Source: an uncultured Bacteroides sp.
GTDB lineage: Bacteria > Bacteroidota > Bacteroidia > Bacteroidales > Bacteroidaceae
Direction of reading: 5' to 3'
Assembly (NCBI RefSeq): GCF_937912035.1
Contig: NZ_CALDPF010000031.1
Coordinates: forward strand, 124,001-188,000
DNA length: 64,000 nucleotides
Below the pieces are notes generated by a model, which ran no database searches, was not told where the DNA came from, and saw only the letters and a program-made list of their open reading frames with translations. This document shows, one piece after another, positions 9,801 to 16,031 of the stretch. The position numbers and the translations under genes were made by a program. How positions within the stretch are numbered: the first letter of the stretch is position 1; each line of letters starts with the position of its first letter.

Positions 9801-10343
9801 AACGGCATCAAAGGGAAATTGACACGAGTTGATGTTAATGAATATCCAGCTATAAAGGCACATTTAGACCAATATTGGGACAAAATTTCCAAACGTACTG
9901 ACAAAGGTGATACTCCCTATAATCTGCGTAACTGCGCTTATATGGAGGATTTTTTTAAGCCCAAAATTATATTTCAAGAGATAGTACAGAGTAGTCAATT
10001 CTTTTATGATGAACACACTAATTATATGTGCAATGATACTGGAAGAATTATCGTAGGTGAACATTTACCTTTTATTCTTGGAATCCTTAATAGTAAGATT
10101 TTCTTTTATGCGGTAAAAAAGTATTATGGAGGAGGAATCTTAGGAGAACATGGTATAAGAATGAAACATACATTCTTTGGCAATTTCCCCTGTTTACCAT
10201 ATAATAAGAATATTGAGGATATTGCCAAAGAACTTTCGATACAATATAATAGTAGTCTTGCTGATAAATTAGAGGATATTATAAATTCTGCTTATTCTTT
10301 TACAAAAGATGAAATATTAGAAATACAAGATGAAATTATATAA
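6840..10343 (+). CDS. Large Eco57I-like N6-adenine DNA methyltransferase with switchable specificity domain
   Basis: At 1167 residues, this has the layout of type IIG/COG1002 enzymes. An N-terminal region carries EVK at 59-61 after D54, a possible PD-(D/E)xK nuclease remnant. A helical region contains SFYTPREIVQYM. The methylase core has DPACGSGAF (SAM-binding motif I, from residue 509) and NPPY (catalytic motif IV, 751-754). A C-terminal target-recognition region follows. It would methylate adenine in a specific DNA sequence to mark self DNA, with the upstream helicase as restriction partner (inferred). The last 284 residues lie in a segment bounded by inverted repeats. A second version of that segment is encoded in reverse immediately downstream, and inversion would swap the specificity region in frame. 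The gene ends tail-to-tail with the silent copy over the palindrome TTATATAA. Confidence 0.9.
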   Translation: MEFNKAYNRQDFVKFLQNSFLPNDYIPSEEEVLFRTQMKYSTEAVKLGTCESLDLVVYEVKHSSKNDARVSLSKEAFRMLADESKDRALVVFVPEDSNANYRFSFIEITLDIKEDSSKVSYNYSNPRRYSYFLGEGIAYYTPNKYLNEKGRVVSKEDLLSRFSVEVLTKEFYQELSDWYAWAIKIIRFPNDINDKEDDAKFNNEGAIRLITRLIFVWFLKQRNLIPNEFFDEKYIADNLLNDFAPNRQTGLFMQKSLESKYYKAILQNLFFAMLNSPITAEGSKEMSERHFRKGQGDYDNNKLMRYEYYFQNPQLFVDLANTTVPFLNGGLFDCLDDKDNGMYYDGFSDRETVRKSLVVPDFLFFGEEAGKNIDLSEWYGDKKKKKVSARGIIDILKRYNFTVEENTPFDKEVSLDPELLGKVFENLLASFNPETQTTARKQTGSFYTPREIVQYMVDESLIAHLKRTVGEELEPQYRQLMQYSDDEVELSSEQRKNIMQSLYNCKILDPACGSGAFPMGILQQMVHILNRIDSNNEMWREMMYQRAISDTSDAYRNSSDEERKELVKDIERSFDESINRPDYARKLYLIENCIYGVDIQPIAIQISKLRFFISLVVDQNTNTDPTDNFGIRPLPNLEAKFVAANTLIGLQKKDASLFDSEAIKAKENELKIAKHKIFGAKTVRTKRKYRQIVNDLRLEIATLLKENGAVGNDEARELASWDMFDQNSSSPFFDPEWMFGVKDGFDIVIGNPPYVQLQANDGALGTMYEKLNYETFVRTGDIYSLFYERGYQLLVCKGHLCYITSNKWMRAAYGEKTRKFFAEKTNPKVLIDFAGVKIFESATVDTNILLFSKEKNEGKTIGVLANKLSKNSINNLSVFVQQNASEYNFNSLDSWVILSPIEQSIKRKIEAIGTPLKDWDINIYRGILTGYNDAFIISTEKRNEILDNCQTEDERTRTAELIRPILRGRDIKRYGYDWADLWIINTHNGIKGKLTRVDVNEYPAIKAHLDQYWDKISKRTDKGDTPYNLRNCAYMEDFFKPKIIFQEIVQSSQFFYDEHTNYMCNDTGRIIVGEHLPFILGILNSKIFFYAVKKYYGGGILGEHGIRMKHTFFGNFPCLPYNKNIEDIAKELSIQYNSSLADKLEDIINSAYSFTKDEILEIQDEII
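9467..9488 (+). repeat. Left 22-bp inverted repeat of the invertible segment
   Basis: The 22 bases start GAGCGTTTTTGTTC and end AGCAGAAT; they encode S-V-F-V-Q-Q-N inside the methyltransferase. The exact reverse complement is at 11248-11269. Identity stops at both ends of the 22 bases, which defines the probable crossover site of the adjacent serine invertase. Confidence 0.85.
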
Positions 10344-11244
10344 TATCCACAAAGCCAATCGCTTCTCGTTCTTCAGTAGTGAGGTTATATAAGTTAAAAA
10401 GCCGTTCATCTATTTGGATGGCTTTTTCTTTTGAGTACTCCCTTTGAATATCATAAACAAGCTCTACAAATTTTTCATTATCTTCATCATTAACCTGCAG
10501 AACAGGAATTCTGTCAAAAAAGATCTTACTCATTTCACGAGTTCCACCTTGTAATTCTGGGAATGATTCACGGAAGCAGAATTTAAATAATGAAGAGTTG
10601 AAAAAAGCTGTAAGATATGCTAGACTTTGACCTGTGATAATAAAACACTTTTGATTAGTATAATAGGCTTTGTTGTCATATACAAACGGCATATACTTTG
10701 TCATGTTTGGATAAATAATTTTTGGTTTCAAGAAATCCTCCCAATAGTTTGCACCCCATCTTTGCATAGCATACCATTCGTAACGAATACCCGTTTCTGC
10801 TTTATTACGTTTGGATAAAGGTTCTTTGTATTGAAGCATGTGTGTATAAACTGCAGGATATTGTTCCTTGAATGCTTCTTCTGCTTTCTCTGAAGCACCA
10901 GTTATTGTAGTGTCAAATTGAAGAGGGAAATGCCAAGGGATATATATAATATACAATCCTACCCATTCGTATGAATAGCGTTTTATATCCCTACCACGCA
11001 AAATCGGTCGTATAAGTTCAGCCGTACGACTGCGTTCCTCTTCAGTTTGGCAGTTGGCAAGAATTTCGTTCCTCTTTTCAGCACTAATGATAAACGCATC
11101 ATTAAATCCAGTTTTAATACCATAATTGATTTGAATATTCCAGTCTTTAAGAGGTGTACCCACCGTCTCAATTTTCCGTTTTATACTTAGTTCTATTGGT
11201 GACAATATGACCCATGAATTGGAGTTACTGAAGATACATTCCAC
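10336..11244 (-). CDS. Silent alternative specificity cassette of the methyltransferase (5'-truncated, promoterless)
   Basis: About 303 codons are homologous to the C-terminal specificity region of the adjacent methyltransferase but lie in opposite orientation. The first ~110 residues are nearly the same (WVILSPIELSIKRKIE, NDAFIIS, EKRNEIL). The remainder differs (YIPWHFPLQFDT and FPELQGGTREMSK have no counterpart), consistent with a different DNA target. There is no methylase core and no proper start: the frame stays open through the 22-bp repeat at 11248-11269, and the GTG at 11244 is only a nominal start. It is probably not translated in this orientation and becomes the methyltransferase C-terminus after inversion. 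A truncated second methyltransferase gene is the alternative, but the exact repeat and frame continuity argue against simple decay. Confidence 0.85.
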   Translation of the reverse strand: MECIFSNSNSWVILSPIELSIKRKIETVGTPLKDWNIQINYGIKTGFNDAFIISAEKRNEILANCQTEEERSRTAELIRPILRGRDIKRYSYEWVGLYIIYIPWHFPLQFDTTITGASEKAEEAFKEQYPAVYTHMLQYKEPLSKRNKAETGIRYEWYAMQRWGANYWEDFLKPKIIYPNMTKYMPFVYDNKAYYTNQKCFIITGQSLAYLTAFFNSSLFKFCFRESFPELQGGTREMSKIFFDRIPVLQVNDEDNEKFVELVYDIQREYSKEKAIQIDERLFNLYNLTTEEREAIGFVDII

Positions 11245-11247
11245 GCA

Positions 11248-11269
11248 ATTCTGCTGAACAAAAACGCTC
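11248..11269 (-). repeat. Right 22-bp inverted repeat of the invertible segment
   Basis: This is the exact reverse complement of 9467-9488. Outside it (from 11270) the sequence is unrelated to the methyltransferase and leads to the recombinase gene, so homology between the two cassettes starts precisely at this repeat. Confidence 0.85.
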
Positions 11270-11349
11270 GTATAATATGGTATAATAAATCATATAATAT
11301 TATTTGATGTATTTTTATATGATAAAGTTTATAATTAATAATTAGAGAT

Positions 11350-11949
11350 ATGATATACGGATACATTAGAGTAAGTAGTGACAAGCAGACAGTAGAGAAT
11401 CAAAGATTTGAAATTAATAATTTCTGTAAGAAATCAAATCTGGAAATTGATGGATGGATTGAGGAAACAATCAGTGGTACAAAGAACTATAATAAAAGAG
11501 AACTTGGACGATTACTAAAGAGAATACAAAAGAATGATTTGATTATATGTGCAGAGCTTTCTCGTTTAGGTAGAAACCTGTTTATGATAATGGAAATTTT
11601 AAATATTTGTATGACTAAAGAATGTAGGGTATGGACTATTAAAGATAATTATAGATTAGGGGATGATATTCAAAGTAAAGTTCTTGCATTTGCTTTTGGC
11701 TTGTCTGCGGAAATTGAAAGAAATTTGATAAGTCAAAGAACAAAAGAAGCATTAGCAAGAAAAAGGTCGGAAGGTGTTGTTTTGGGAAGGCCTAAAGGTA
11801 GGAAAACTCAGCCGGAAAAGTATAAACTTTTTACAAAACACAATCTTATTCGTGAATTATTGGCAGCTCATGTCTCAAAACGAAAAATAGCAGATATATG
11901 TAAGGTCGATAGAAATACTCTGGCAAGATATATAGAGTGTTTTATGTGA
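11350..11949 (+). CDS. Serine recombinase, resolvase/invertase family (probable specificity invertase)
   Basis: At 199 residues it is the size of Hin/Gin-type small serine recombinases. The N-terminus YIRVSSDKQ carries the nucleophilic serine (residue 9), ELSRLGRN holds the conserved arginines of the active site, and AEIERNLISQRTKEAL is the E-helix region. The C-terminal RKIADICKVDRNTLARYI is a helix-turn-helix that would bind the crossover site. It lies 80 bases outside the right inverted repeat and reads away from it, like gin beside the Mu G segment. It is therefore inferred to invert 9467-11269 and switch the methyltransferase specificity. It lacks the extra domains of large serine integrases, so an integrase role is unlikely. 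Confidence 0.9.
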   Translation: MIYGYIRVSSDKQTVENQRFEINNFCKKSNLEIDGWIEETISGTKNYNKRELGRLLKRIQKNDLIICAELSRLGRNLFMIMEILNICMTKECRVWTIKDNYRLGDDIQSKVLAFAFGLSAEIERNLISQRTKEALARKRSEGVVLGRPKGRKTQPEKYKLFTKHNLIRELLAAHVSKRKIADICKVDRNTLARYIECFM

Positions 11950-12169
11950 TATTTAAAGTTTATTTTTTATTGGATGTAATGATAATGTTGTATGTTAAAA
12001 TGGTTTGTAAAATAAATATCTTTACAGTTTGGATATAAAGTAAAATGGAATATAATTAATACATAAAAATATATTATGATTGATTCCTCATAACTTTTAT
12101 AGTATATTTGTGAATAATTATTTTGTTAAAAGTTGAAACTTTATTAATAATTTGAGAAATGCTTTTATA

Positions 12170-12538
12170 ATGAAAGAATATAGTACAGATAACGAAAATA
12201 TTATAGATCAGATTTCTGAGCCTTTGTCAAGATGGGGCGGACAATGGACTGAAGATAAACTTGATACATTTGCTAAATATGTTAATGCATATTTGACAAT
12301 AATGAACAATAATCGCTATAGGTATAATTGGAAACTGATTTATTTTGATGGATTTGCCGGCAGTGGTTCAAGATATGAAGAAACAAATTCGACATCGGAA
12401 TTGTTATTGGATTTGTTTGACGATGATGCTATAAACTGTGATGAAATTAATTTGTATCAAGGGGCTGAGGAACGTATTCTTTCTATAGAACAAGAAGGCT
12501 TTGATTATTACTATTTTATAGATAAAGATAAATCATGA
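12170..12538 (+). pseudogene. tcmP: Truncated three-Cys-motif partner protein (TcmP)
   Basis: The 122 residues resemble the start of TcmP proteins: RWGGQWTEDKLDTFAKYVNAY, quoted here in part as WTEDKLD, then LIYFDGFAGSGSRYE and YYYFIDKDKS. TcmP is a methyltransferase-like protein of unknown activity, usually about 300 residues and linked to a three-cysteine-motif partner found in defence and mobile regions. Here the frame stops right after the FIDKD motif. The next frame adds only HELKEAGFF before another stop, so more than half the protein is missing. The partner gene is absent. The ATG at 12170 is used, not an upstream in-frame TTG. Most likely a relic in the island. Confidence 0.65.
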
Positions 12539-12849
12539 ATTAAAAGAAGCAGGATTTTTTAAATAAAAAATGGGGGTGCACTGTAAAAGGAACTTATTAA
12601 TTCTGTCTATATGGCAAACCTCTTTTAATTTTTAAGATATTGAAAAATATAAAAGTATGAATGAATACATTTTGCAAATGTTTTTAATGACTATTGCAAA
12701 GTGTTTGCATATTGGCTGATAGGTGCTTAACGAACATATAAGTTCTATACCTTATAATCGGTTATTATAAGTTGTATTGCTTATAATATTTACATATGCA
12801 GATAGGGCTGATATATATGAATTGAAATGATAAACTATAAAAAAATAAT
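12539..12849. other. AT-rich gene-free gap between the tcmP relic and the peptidase-like gene
   Basis: No open frame of note and no clear promoter or hairpin was found. It probably includes decayed remains of the tcmP 3' half, but no further motif of that family could be read. Confidence 0.5.
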
Positions 12850-13506
12850 ATGACAGATATTTATATAAACAATAGAATCCGTCTGGATAGATTTGGATTA
12901 AGAGTAAAGGATTTGTCAAATCATTTGACGGAGTTACATAAAAGACAGGGTGATATTGATGGCGCGTGTGTAGTGTATAGCGTTATTATGTCTTTGTTAT
13001 GCTTGGGGTATATAAACGGTAGTGATATTGATGTTTATGATTCATCTGCAAAGAATGGCAAGGAGGACAAAGATAAATTCCTAAATCATTTATTGAGAGA
13101 GCAAGGTTTTATTATTGATGGATATTATTTGTCTACAATGGCAAAGGAAATCAGAAAGTTTCTGCCGGACTTGAATGTTATGTACCATAGAAAGAAAAGT
13201 AATTTTATGGAACATATCTTTAATTATGTAGAAGAGGATAATCCAGTGATAATAACCGTTGTTAATTCTCAAATGAATCATGCTGTATTGGTAATTGGTG
13301 TGGAATGTGATGAGAATGATGATTTGACGAAATTGTTTTGCCTTGACCCAAGCGAACCATTGGATGGTATATCATACTGGAATTGTATAATAGATACGAG
13401 TAAAGGGATAGATGAAAATTCTGTTTGTTGGTACATTACGAATAGTGTAAAGAGTAAAGTGGAGATAAAAGAGATTATGGCATTGGAGGAGGGATTTCTC
13501 TATTAA
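12850..13506 (+). CDS. Uncharacterised protein with papain/C39-like cysteine-peptidase triad
   Basis: I do not recognise this 218-residue protein as a named family. It has a plausible cysteine-peptidase layout: Q33 then GACVVYSV with Cys40, NHAVLVIGVE with His144, and CLDPSEP with Asp166. This is the Gln-Cys-His-Asp order of papain-like and C39-like folds, and the hydrophobic strands around His support it. There is no signal peptide, so it is probably cytoplasmic. It stands alone at the right end of the island after a truncated gene. A peptidase or a related cysteine-dependent enzyme (transferase or deamidase) is inferred; substrate and partner are unknown. Confidence 0.55.
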   Translation: MTDIYINNRIRLDRFGLRVKDLSNHLTELHKRQGDIDGACVVYSVIMSLLCLGYINGSDIDVYDSSAKNGKEDKDKFLNHLLREQGFIIDGYYLSTMAKEIRKFLPDLNVMYHRKKSNFMEHIFNYVEEDNPVIITVVNSQMNHAVLVIGVECDENDDLTKLFCLDPSEPLDGISYWNCIIDTSKGIDENSVCWYITNSVKSKVEIKEIMALEEGFLY

Positions 13507-13537
13507 AAGGTGTTTCAGATTTATTCTTCGAACGGCG

Positions 13538-13581
13538 TTTAAACGATGTTTAAATGTTATTTAAATGCTGTTTAAATAGCA
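13538..13581. repeat. Four TTTAAA palindromes phased at exactly 11 bp
   Basis: TTTAAA starts at 13538, 13549, 13560 and 13571, one helical turn apart, with partly conserved spacers (CGATG, TGTTA, TGCTG). It lies between the convergent ends of the peptidase-like gene and the barrel gene, at the right edge of the island. Confidence 0.7.
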
Positions 13582-13582
13582 A

Positions 13583-13620
13583 AGCCGGTCATTCGGAAAA
13601 TCCGAACAACCGGCTCATTT
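13583..13620. terminator. Terminator-like hairpin at the island's right edge
   Basis: AGCCGGT (13583-13589) pairs with ACCGGCT (13609-13615), with an inner stem TTCGGA/TCCGAA. It lies between convergent genes and could serve either; the T-run on the plus side is weak (CATTTTA). Confidence 0.6.
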
Positions 13621-13680
13621 TAAAGTAGAGAATGTATGAAAAAACTAATCTTAAATGATTGAAGTGGTATGTTAGTATGT

Positions 13681-14304
13681 TTAGAATTTGAAGCTTACAC
13701 CGGCAGTTACGAATCCTTTAGTTCCAAGACCTGCTTCTACGAAACCGCCTACACGGTTGTTACCTACTCTAAGTGCGATAGGGTTTACCTGATATGCAAA
13801 GTCGGTGTTGAAGGTTGATTTGCCAGCTGTTGTACCCTTGGCAAGGGCTGTTTCTGTATGTCTTGACATGTTTACGCCTGCTGCAGCTGAACCGTAGAGT
13901 TCAACGAGTCTGCGCTTGAAGTAAACAAACTCAGCGGTAGGGAGAACCAGGAAACGCAAATCTTTCTCTTTTATCGAAGGTGACTTTTCACCTGCCAATG
14001 CGAGTTTGCTTGTTGTCATTCCGAATCCGAGGTCGGCACCCAATCTGAATCGGTTGATGCTGTAACGGTAGCCAAAACCGTATGTGAGGCTTGTTTTACT
14101 GTCTGAACGTTTTGTACCTAATACGGCATCAGCGATACCCATTCCCAAGATGTCTGATGTTCCTTGTGTGAGTCCGTCGCTTACTGACAGGCGGATATCA
14201 TGCTTTCTGTCTTCGGATACGAAATCATTTGTAGAGTTCTGTGCGTTTACCATATTTACACCTGCTACCATTAATAAAGACAATGCTAAAAATTTCAGTT
14301 TCAT
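13681..14304 (-). CDS. Small outer-membrane beta-barrel protein
   Basis: The 207 residues begin with a signal peptide (MKLKFLALSLLMVAGV, cleavage after NAQ). The rest alternates polar and hydrophobic residues in strand-like segments (SLTYGFGYRYSI, FRLGADLGFGM, VGGFVEAGLG) and ends in VSFKF, the terminal phenylalanine expected of a barrel recognised by the Bam complex. It is probably an eight-strand porin-like or OmpX/OmpW-like barrel of unknown function. It is monocistronic, and its 3' end faces the accessory island, so it marks the first conserved gene on the right flank. Confidence 0.7.
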   Translation of the reverse strand: MKLKFLALSLLMVAGVNMVNAQNSTNDFVSEDRKHDIRLSVSDGLTQGTSDILGMGIADAVLGTKRSDSKTSLTYGFGYRYSINRFRLGADLGFGMTTSKLALAGEKSPSIKEKDLRFLVLPTAEFVYFKRRLVELYGSAAAGVNMSRHTETALAKGTTAGKSTFNTDFAYQVNPIALRVGNNRVGGFVEAGLGTKGFVTAGVSFKF

Positions 14305-14366
14305 AATTCAAATAGTTTAGTTAAGTTAGTATTTAATTTTTCTTCATTTCTTTGTTTCTTTCACTG

Positions 14367-14435
14367 GTATAACGCAGGTAAATGGAAAAACCCCTATCCG
14401 GTGAAGAAAAAAATTATTTTTCATGGTAATGGTAT
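14367..14435 (+). promoter_or_regulatory. Upstream element shared with ilvA (copy before dcuB)
   Basis: GTATAACGCAG, then ATGGAAAAA, CCTAT, GGTGAA, an A-run and ATGGTAAT occur in the same order and spacing as at 15875-15942. It lies upstream of a TATTTTTG -7 box (14467-14474, with TTG at 14444-14446). This suggests a common activator site or leader for dcuB and ilvA. Confidence 0.6.
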
Positions 14436-14443
14436 CAGACATA

Positions 14444-14474
14444 TTGCATAAACGGAATTCTTTGTCTATTTTTG
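14444..14474 (+). promoter_or_regulatory. Promoter of dcuB
   Basis: TTG at 14444-14446 and TATTTTTG at 14467-14474 are separated by 20 bases, directly downstream of the shared element. Confidence 0.6.
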
Positions 14475-14549
14475 GCACTGTCATAATCGATGGATTAAAA
14501 TACCTTGTTTACTATTTTTCACTTGCTAAACTTGATTAAATAAGCTTAT

Positions 14550-15857
14550 ATGTTATTACAGTTATTGATTGTTTTGATCGCAATAATTATCGGAGCCAGG
14601 CTGGGAGGTATAGGCTTGGGAGTGATGGGTGGTGTAGGTCTGGCCTTTTTGATATTCGTGTTTGGCCTTCAGCCTACGGCTCCTCCTATTGACGTAATGC
14701 TGATGATTGTAGCGGTTATTTCGGCTGCTTCTTGTATGCAGGCTGCCGGTGGGTTGGACTATATGGTGAAGCTGGCCGAAAAGGTTTTGCGTAAGAATCC
14801 TTCACACGTAACTATTCTGAGTCCGATTGTTACGTATCTCTTTACTTTCATTGCGGGGACAGGGCATGTGGCTTATTCTGTTCTTCCTGTGATAGCAGAA
14901 GTGGCGCGTGAAACCAAGATTCGTCCGGAACGTCCGTTGGGTATCGCTGTCATAGCTTCGCAGCAGGCCATTACTGCCAGTCCTATTTCGGCGGCTACCG
15001 TGGCCCTGTTGGGGCTTCTGCATGGTGTGACACTTTTTGATATTATGATAATTACTGTGCCGGCTACTCTTGTTGGTGTGCTGGTAGGGGCGTTCTGCTC
15101 TATGAAAGTAGGTAAGGAACTGCTGGATGATCCTGAATACCTGCGCAGAGTGAAAGAGGGGCTTATCAGTGATGAAAGTGTTAAGACTGCTGATGTGGCT
15201 AATGTGAACAAGGCTAAATGGTCTGTTATCATATTCTTGTTGGCTACGTTGCTGATTGTGCTTTTCGGCTCTATCAGTGAGATGCGCCCTACGTTCATGG
15301 TAGAAGGAAAGGCTGTATCAATGGATATGCCGGCTATTATCGAAATACTGATGCTGAGTGCTGCTGCACTGATTCTACTGGTTCTGCGTATTGATGGTAT
15401 AAAGGCTGTGAGTGGTAGTGTGTTTCCTGCCGGTATGCAGGCTGTGATTGCTATATTCGGTATTGCATGGATGGGAGATACTTTTATTAAAGGTAACATC
15501 GGGCAGCTTACAGGTTCTATTGAAAGTATTGTGCAGAGTATGCCATGGTTATTTGGACTGGCTTTGTTTGTCATGTCTATTCTTCTTTACAGTCAGGCAG
15601 CTACTGTGCGTGCCATTGTTCCGTTAGGACTGGCATTGGGTATTTCGCCGTATCTGCTTATTGCACTGTTTCCTGCAGTAAACGGATATTTCTTCATACC
15701 GAATTATCCTACTGTGGTGGCTGCTATCAACTTTGACCGAACCGGTACTACCGGCATTGGAAAGTATGTATTGAACCACTCGTTCATGATGCCTGGATTG
15801 GTGGCTACAGGGGTAGCAATAGCTACGGGTATGCTGCTTGTTTCTGTCTATTTCTGA
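14550..15857 (+). CDS. dcuB: Anaerobic C4-dicarboxylate transporter, Dcu family
   Basis: The 435-residue protein has 10-12 hydrophobic segments and Dcu family sequences near the N-terminus (GARLGGIGLGVMGGVG, SCMQAAGGLDYMVKLAEK in part, FIAGTGHVAYSVLPVI). Dcu proteins exchange fumarate, malate or aspartate for succinate across the inner membrane during fumarate respiration, which Bacteroidales run as their main anaerobic pathway. Whether it acts as DcuA or DcuB cannot be told; dcuB is used because that is the common name for this type. The gene is monocistronic, with its own promoter and an upstream element repeated before ilvA, so the two may be co-regulated. Confidence 0.9.
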   Translation: MLLQLLIVLIAIIIGARLGGIGLGVMGGVGLAFLIFVFGLQPTAPPIDVMLMIVAVISAASCMQAAGGLDYMVKLAEKVLRKNPSHVTILSPIVTYLFTFIAGTGHVAYSVLPVIAEVARETKIRPERPLGIAVIASQQAITASPISAATVALLGLLHGVTLFDIMIITVPATLVGVLVGAFCSMKVGKELLDDPEYLRRVKEGLISDESVKTADVANVNKAKWSVIIFLLATLLIVLFGSISEMRPTFMVEGKAVSMDMPAIIEILMLSAAALILLVLRIDGIKAVSGSVFPAGMQAVIAIFGIAWMGDTFIKGNIGQLTGSIESIVQSMPWLFGLALFVMSILLYSQAATVRAIVPLGLALGISPYLLIALFPAVNGYFFIPNYPTVVAAINFDRTGTTGIGKYVLNHSFMMPGLVATGVAIATGMLLVSVYF

Positions 15858-15874
15858 CTTTGTCTTTTACGTGA

Positions 15875-15942
15875 GTATAACGCAGACTTATGGAAAAAAC
15901 TCTATGGGGTGAATAAAAAAATATATGTTATGGCAATAGTAT
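15875..15942 (+). promoter_or_regulatory. Upstream element shared with dcuB (copy before ilvA)
   Basis: This is the second copy of the element at 14367-14435, with about 70 percent identity by eye and one indel. A TATTTTTG -7 box follows at 15955-15962, about 70 bases before the ilvA ATG. Confidence 0.6.
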
Positions 15943-15954
15943 TATAAAAAGAAG

Positions 15955-15962
15955 TATTTTTG
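15955..15962 (+). promoter_or_regulatory. -7 box of the ilvA promoter
   Basis: TATTTTTG matches TAnnTTTG. The -33 position is poor, which fits a promoter that needs an activator at the shared upstream element. Confidence 0.5.
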
Positions 15963-16031
15963 CGCCCGTAATGATAAAGTGATAGGTAAATAGTAATAAA
16001 CTAGACAAAAGATTAAAAAGAAACAGTTTTT

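Larger units (their letters stand above)
9467..11269. other. Invertible DNA segment carrying two alternative methyltransferase 3' ends
   Basis: The 1803-bp segment is bounded by exact 22-bp inverted repeats and contains two tail-to-tail specificity cassettes. The active one (plus strand, to 10343) and the silent one (minus strand, to 10336) share a conserved first part (SWVILSPIE, GTPLKDW, TAELIRPILRGRDIKRY) and then diverge, as expected for alternative target-recognition domains. Reading across the right repeat on the minus strand gives S-V-F-V-Q-Q-N in the same frame as the methyltransferase, so inversion yields an uninterrupted 1186-residue protein. A serine recombinase gene starts 80 bases outside the right repeat. 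The structure is seen directly; that the segment actually inverts is inferred. Confidence 0.85.

Noticed and set aside
10336..11244. Interpretation of the reversed cassette as an ordinary decayed second methyltransferase
   Set aside because: The frame is fully open from the 22-bp repeat to a proper stop, and homology starts exactly at the repeat, which decay would not explain.
11350..11949. Interpretation of the recombinase as the integrase of the island or as a transposon resolvase
   Set aside because: It is a small serine recombinase without transposase or tRNA-directed integrase features, and exact inverted repeats in the adjacent gene give it a more direct substrate.
13538..13581. CRISPR-like short repeat array
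   Set aside because: Units are only 11 bp with no spacers of CRISPR size and no cas genes nearby.
14873..15574. 233-codon open frame antisense to dcuB
   Set aside because: dcuB on the other strand is a clear Dcu transporter; the antisense product is Ser/Thr/Ile-rich with no domain and no promoter.
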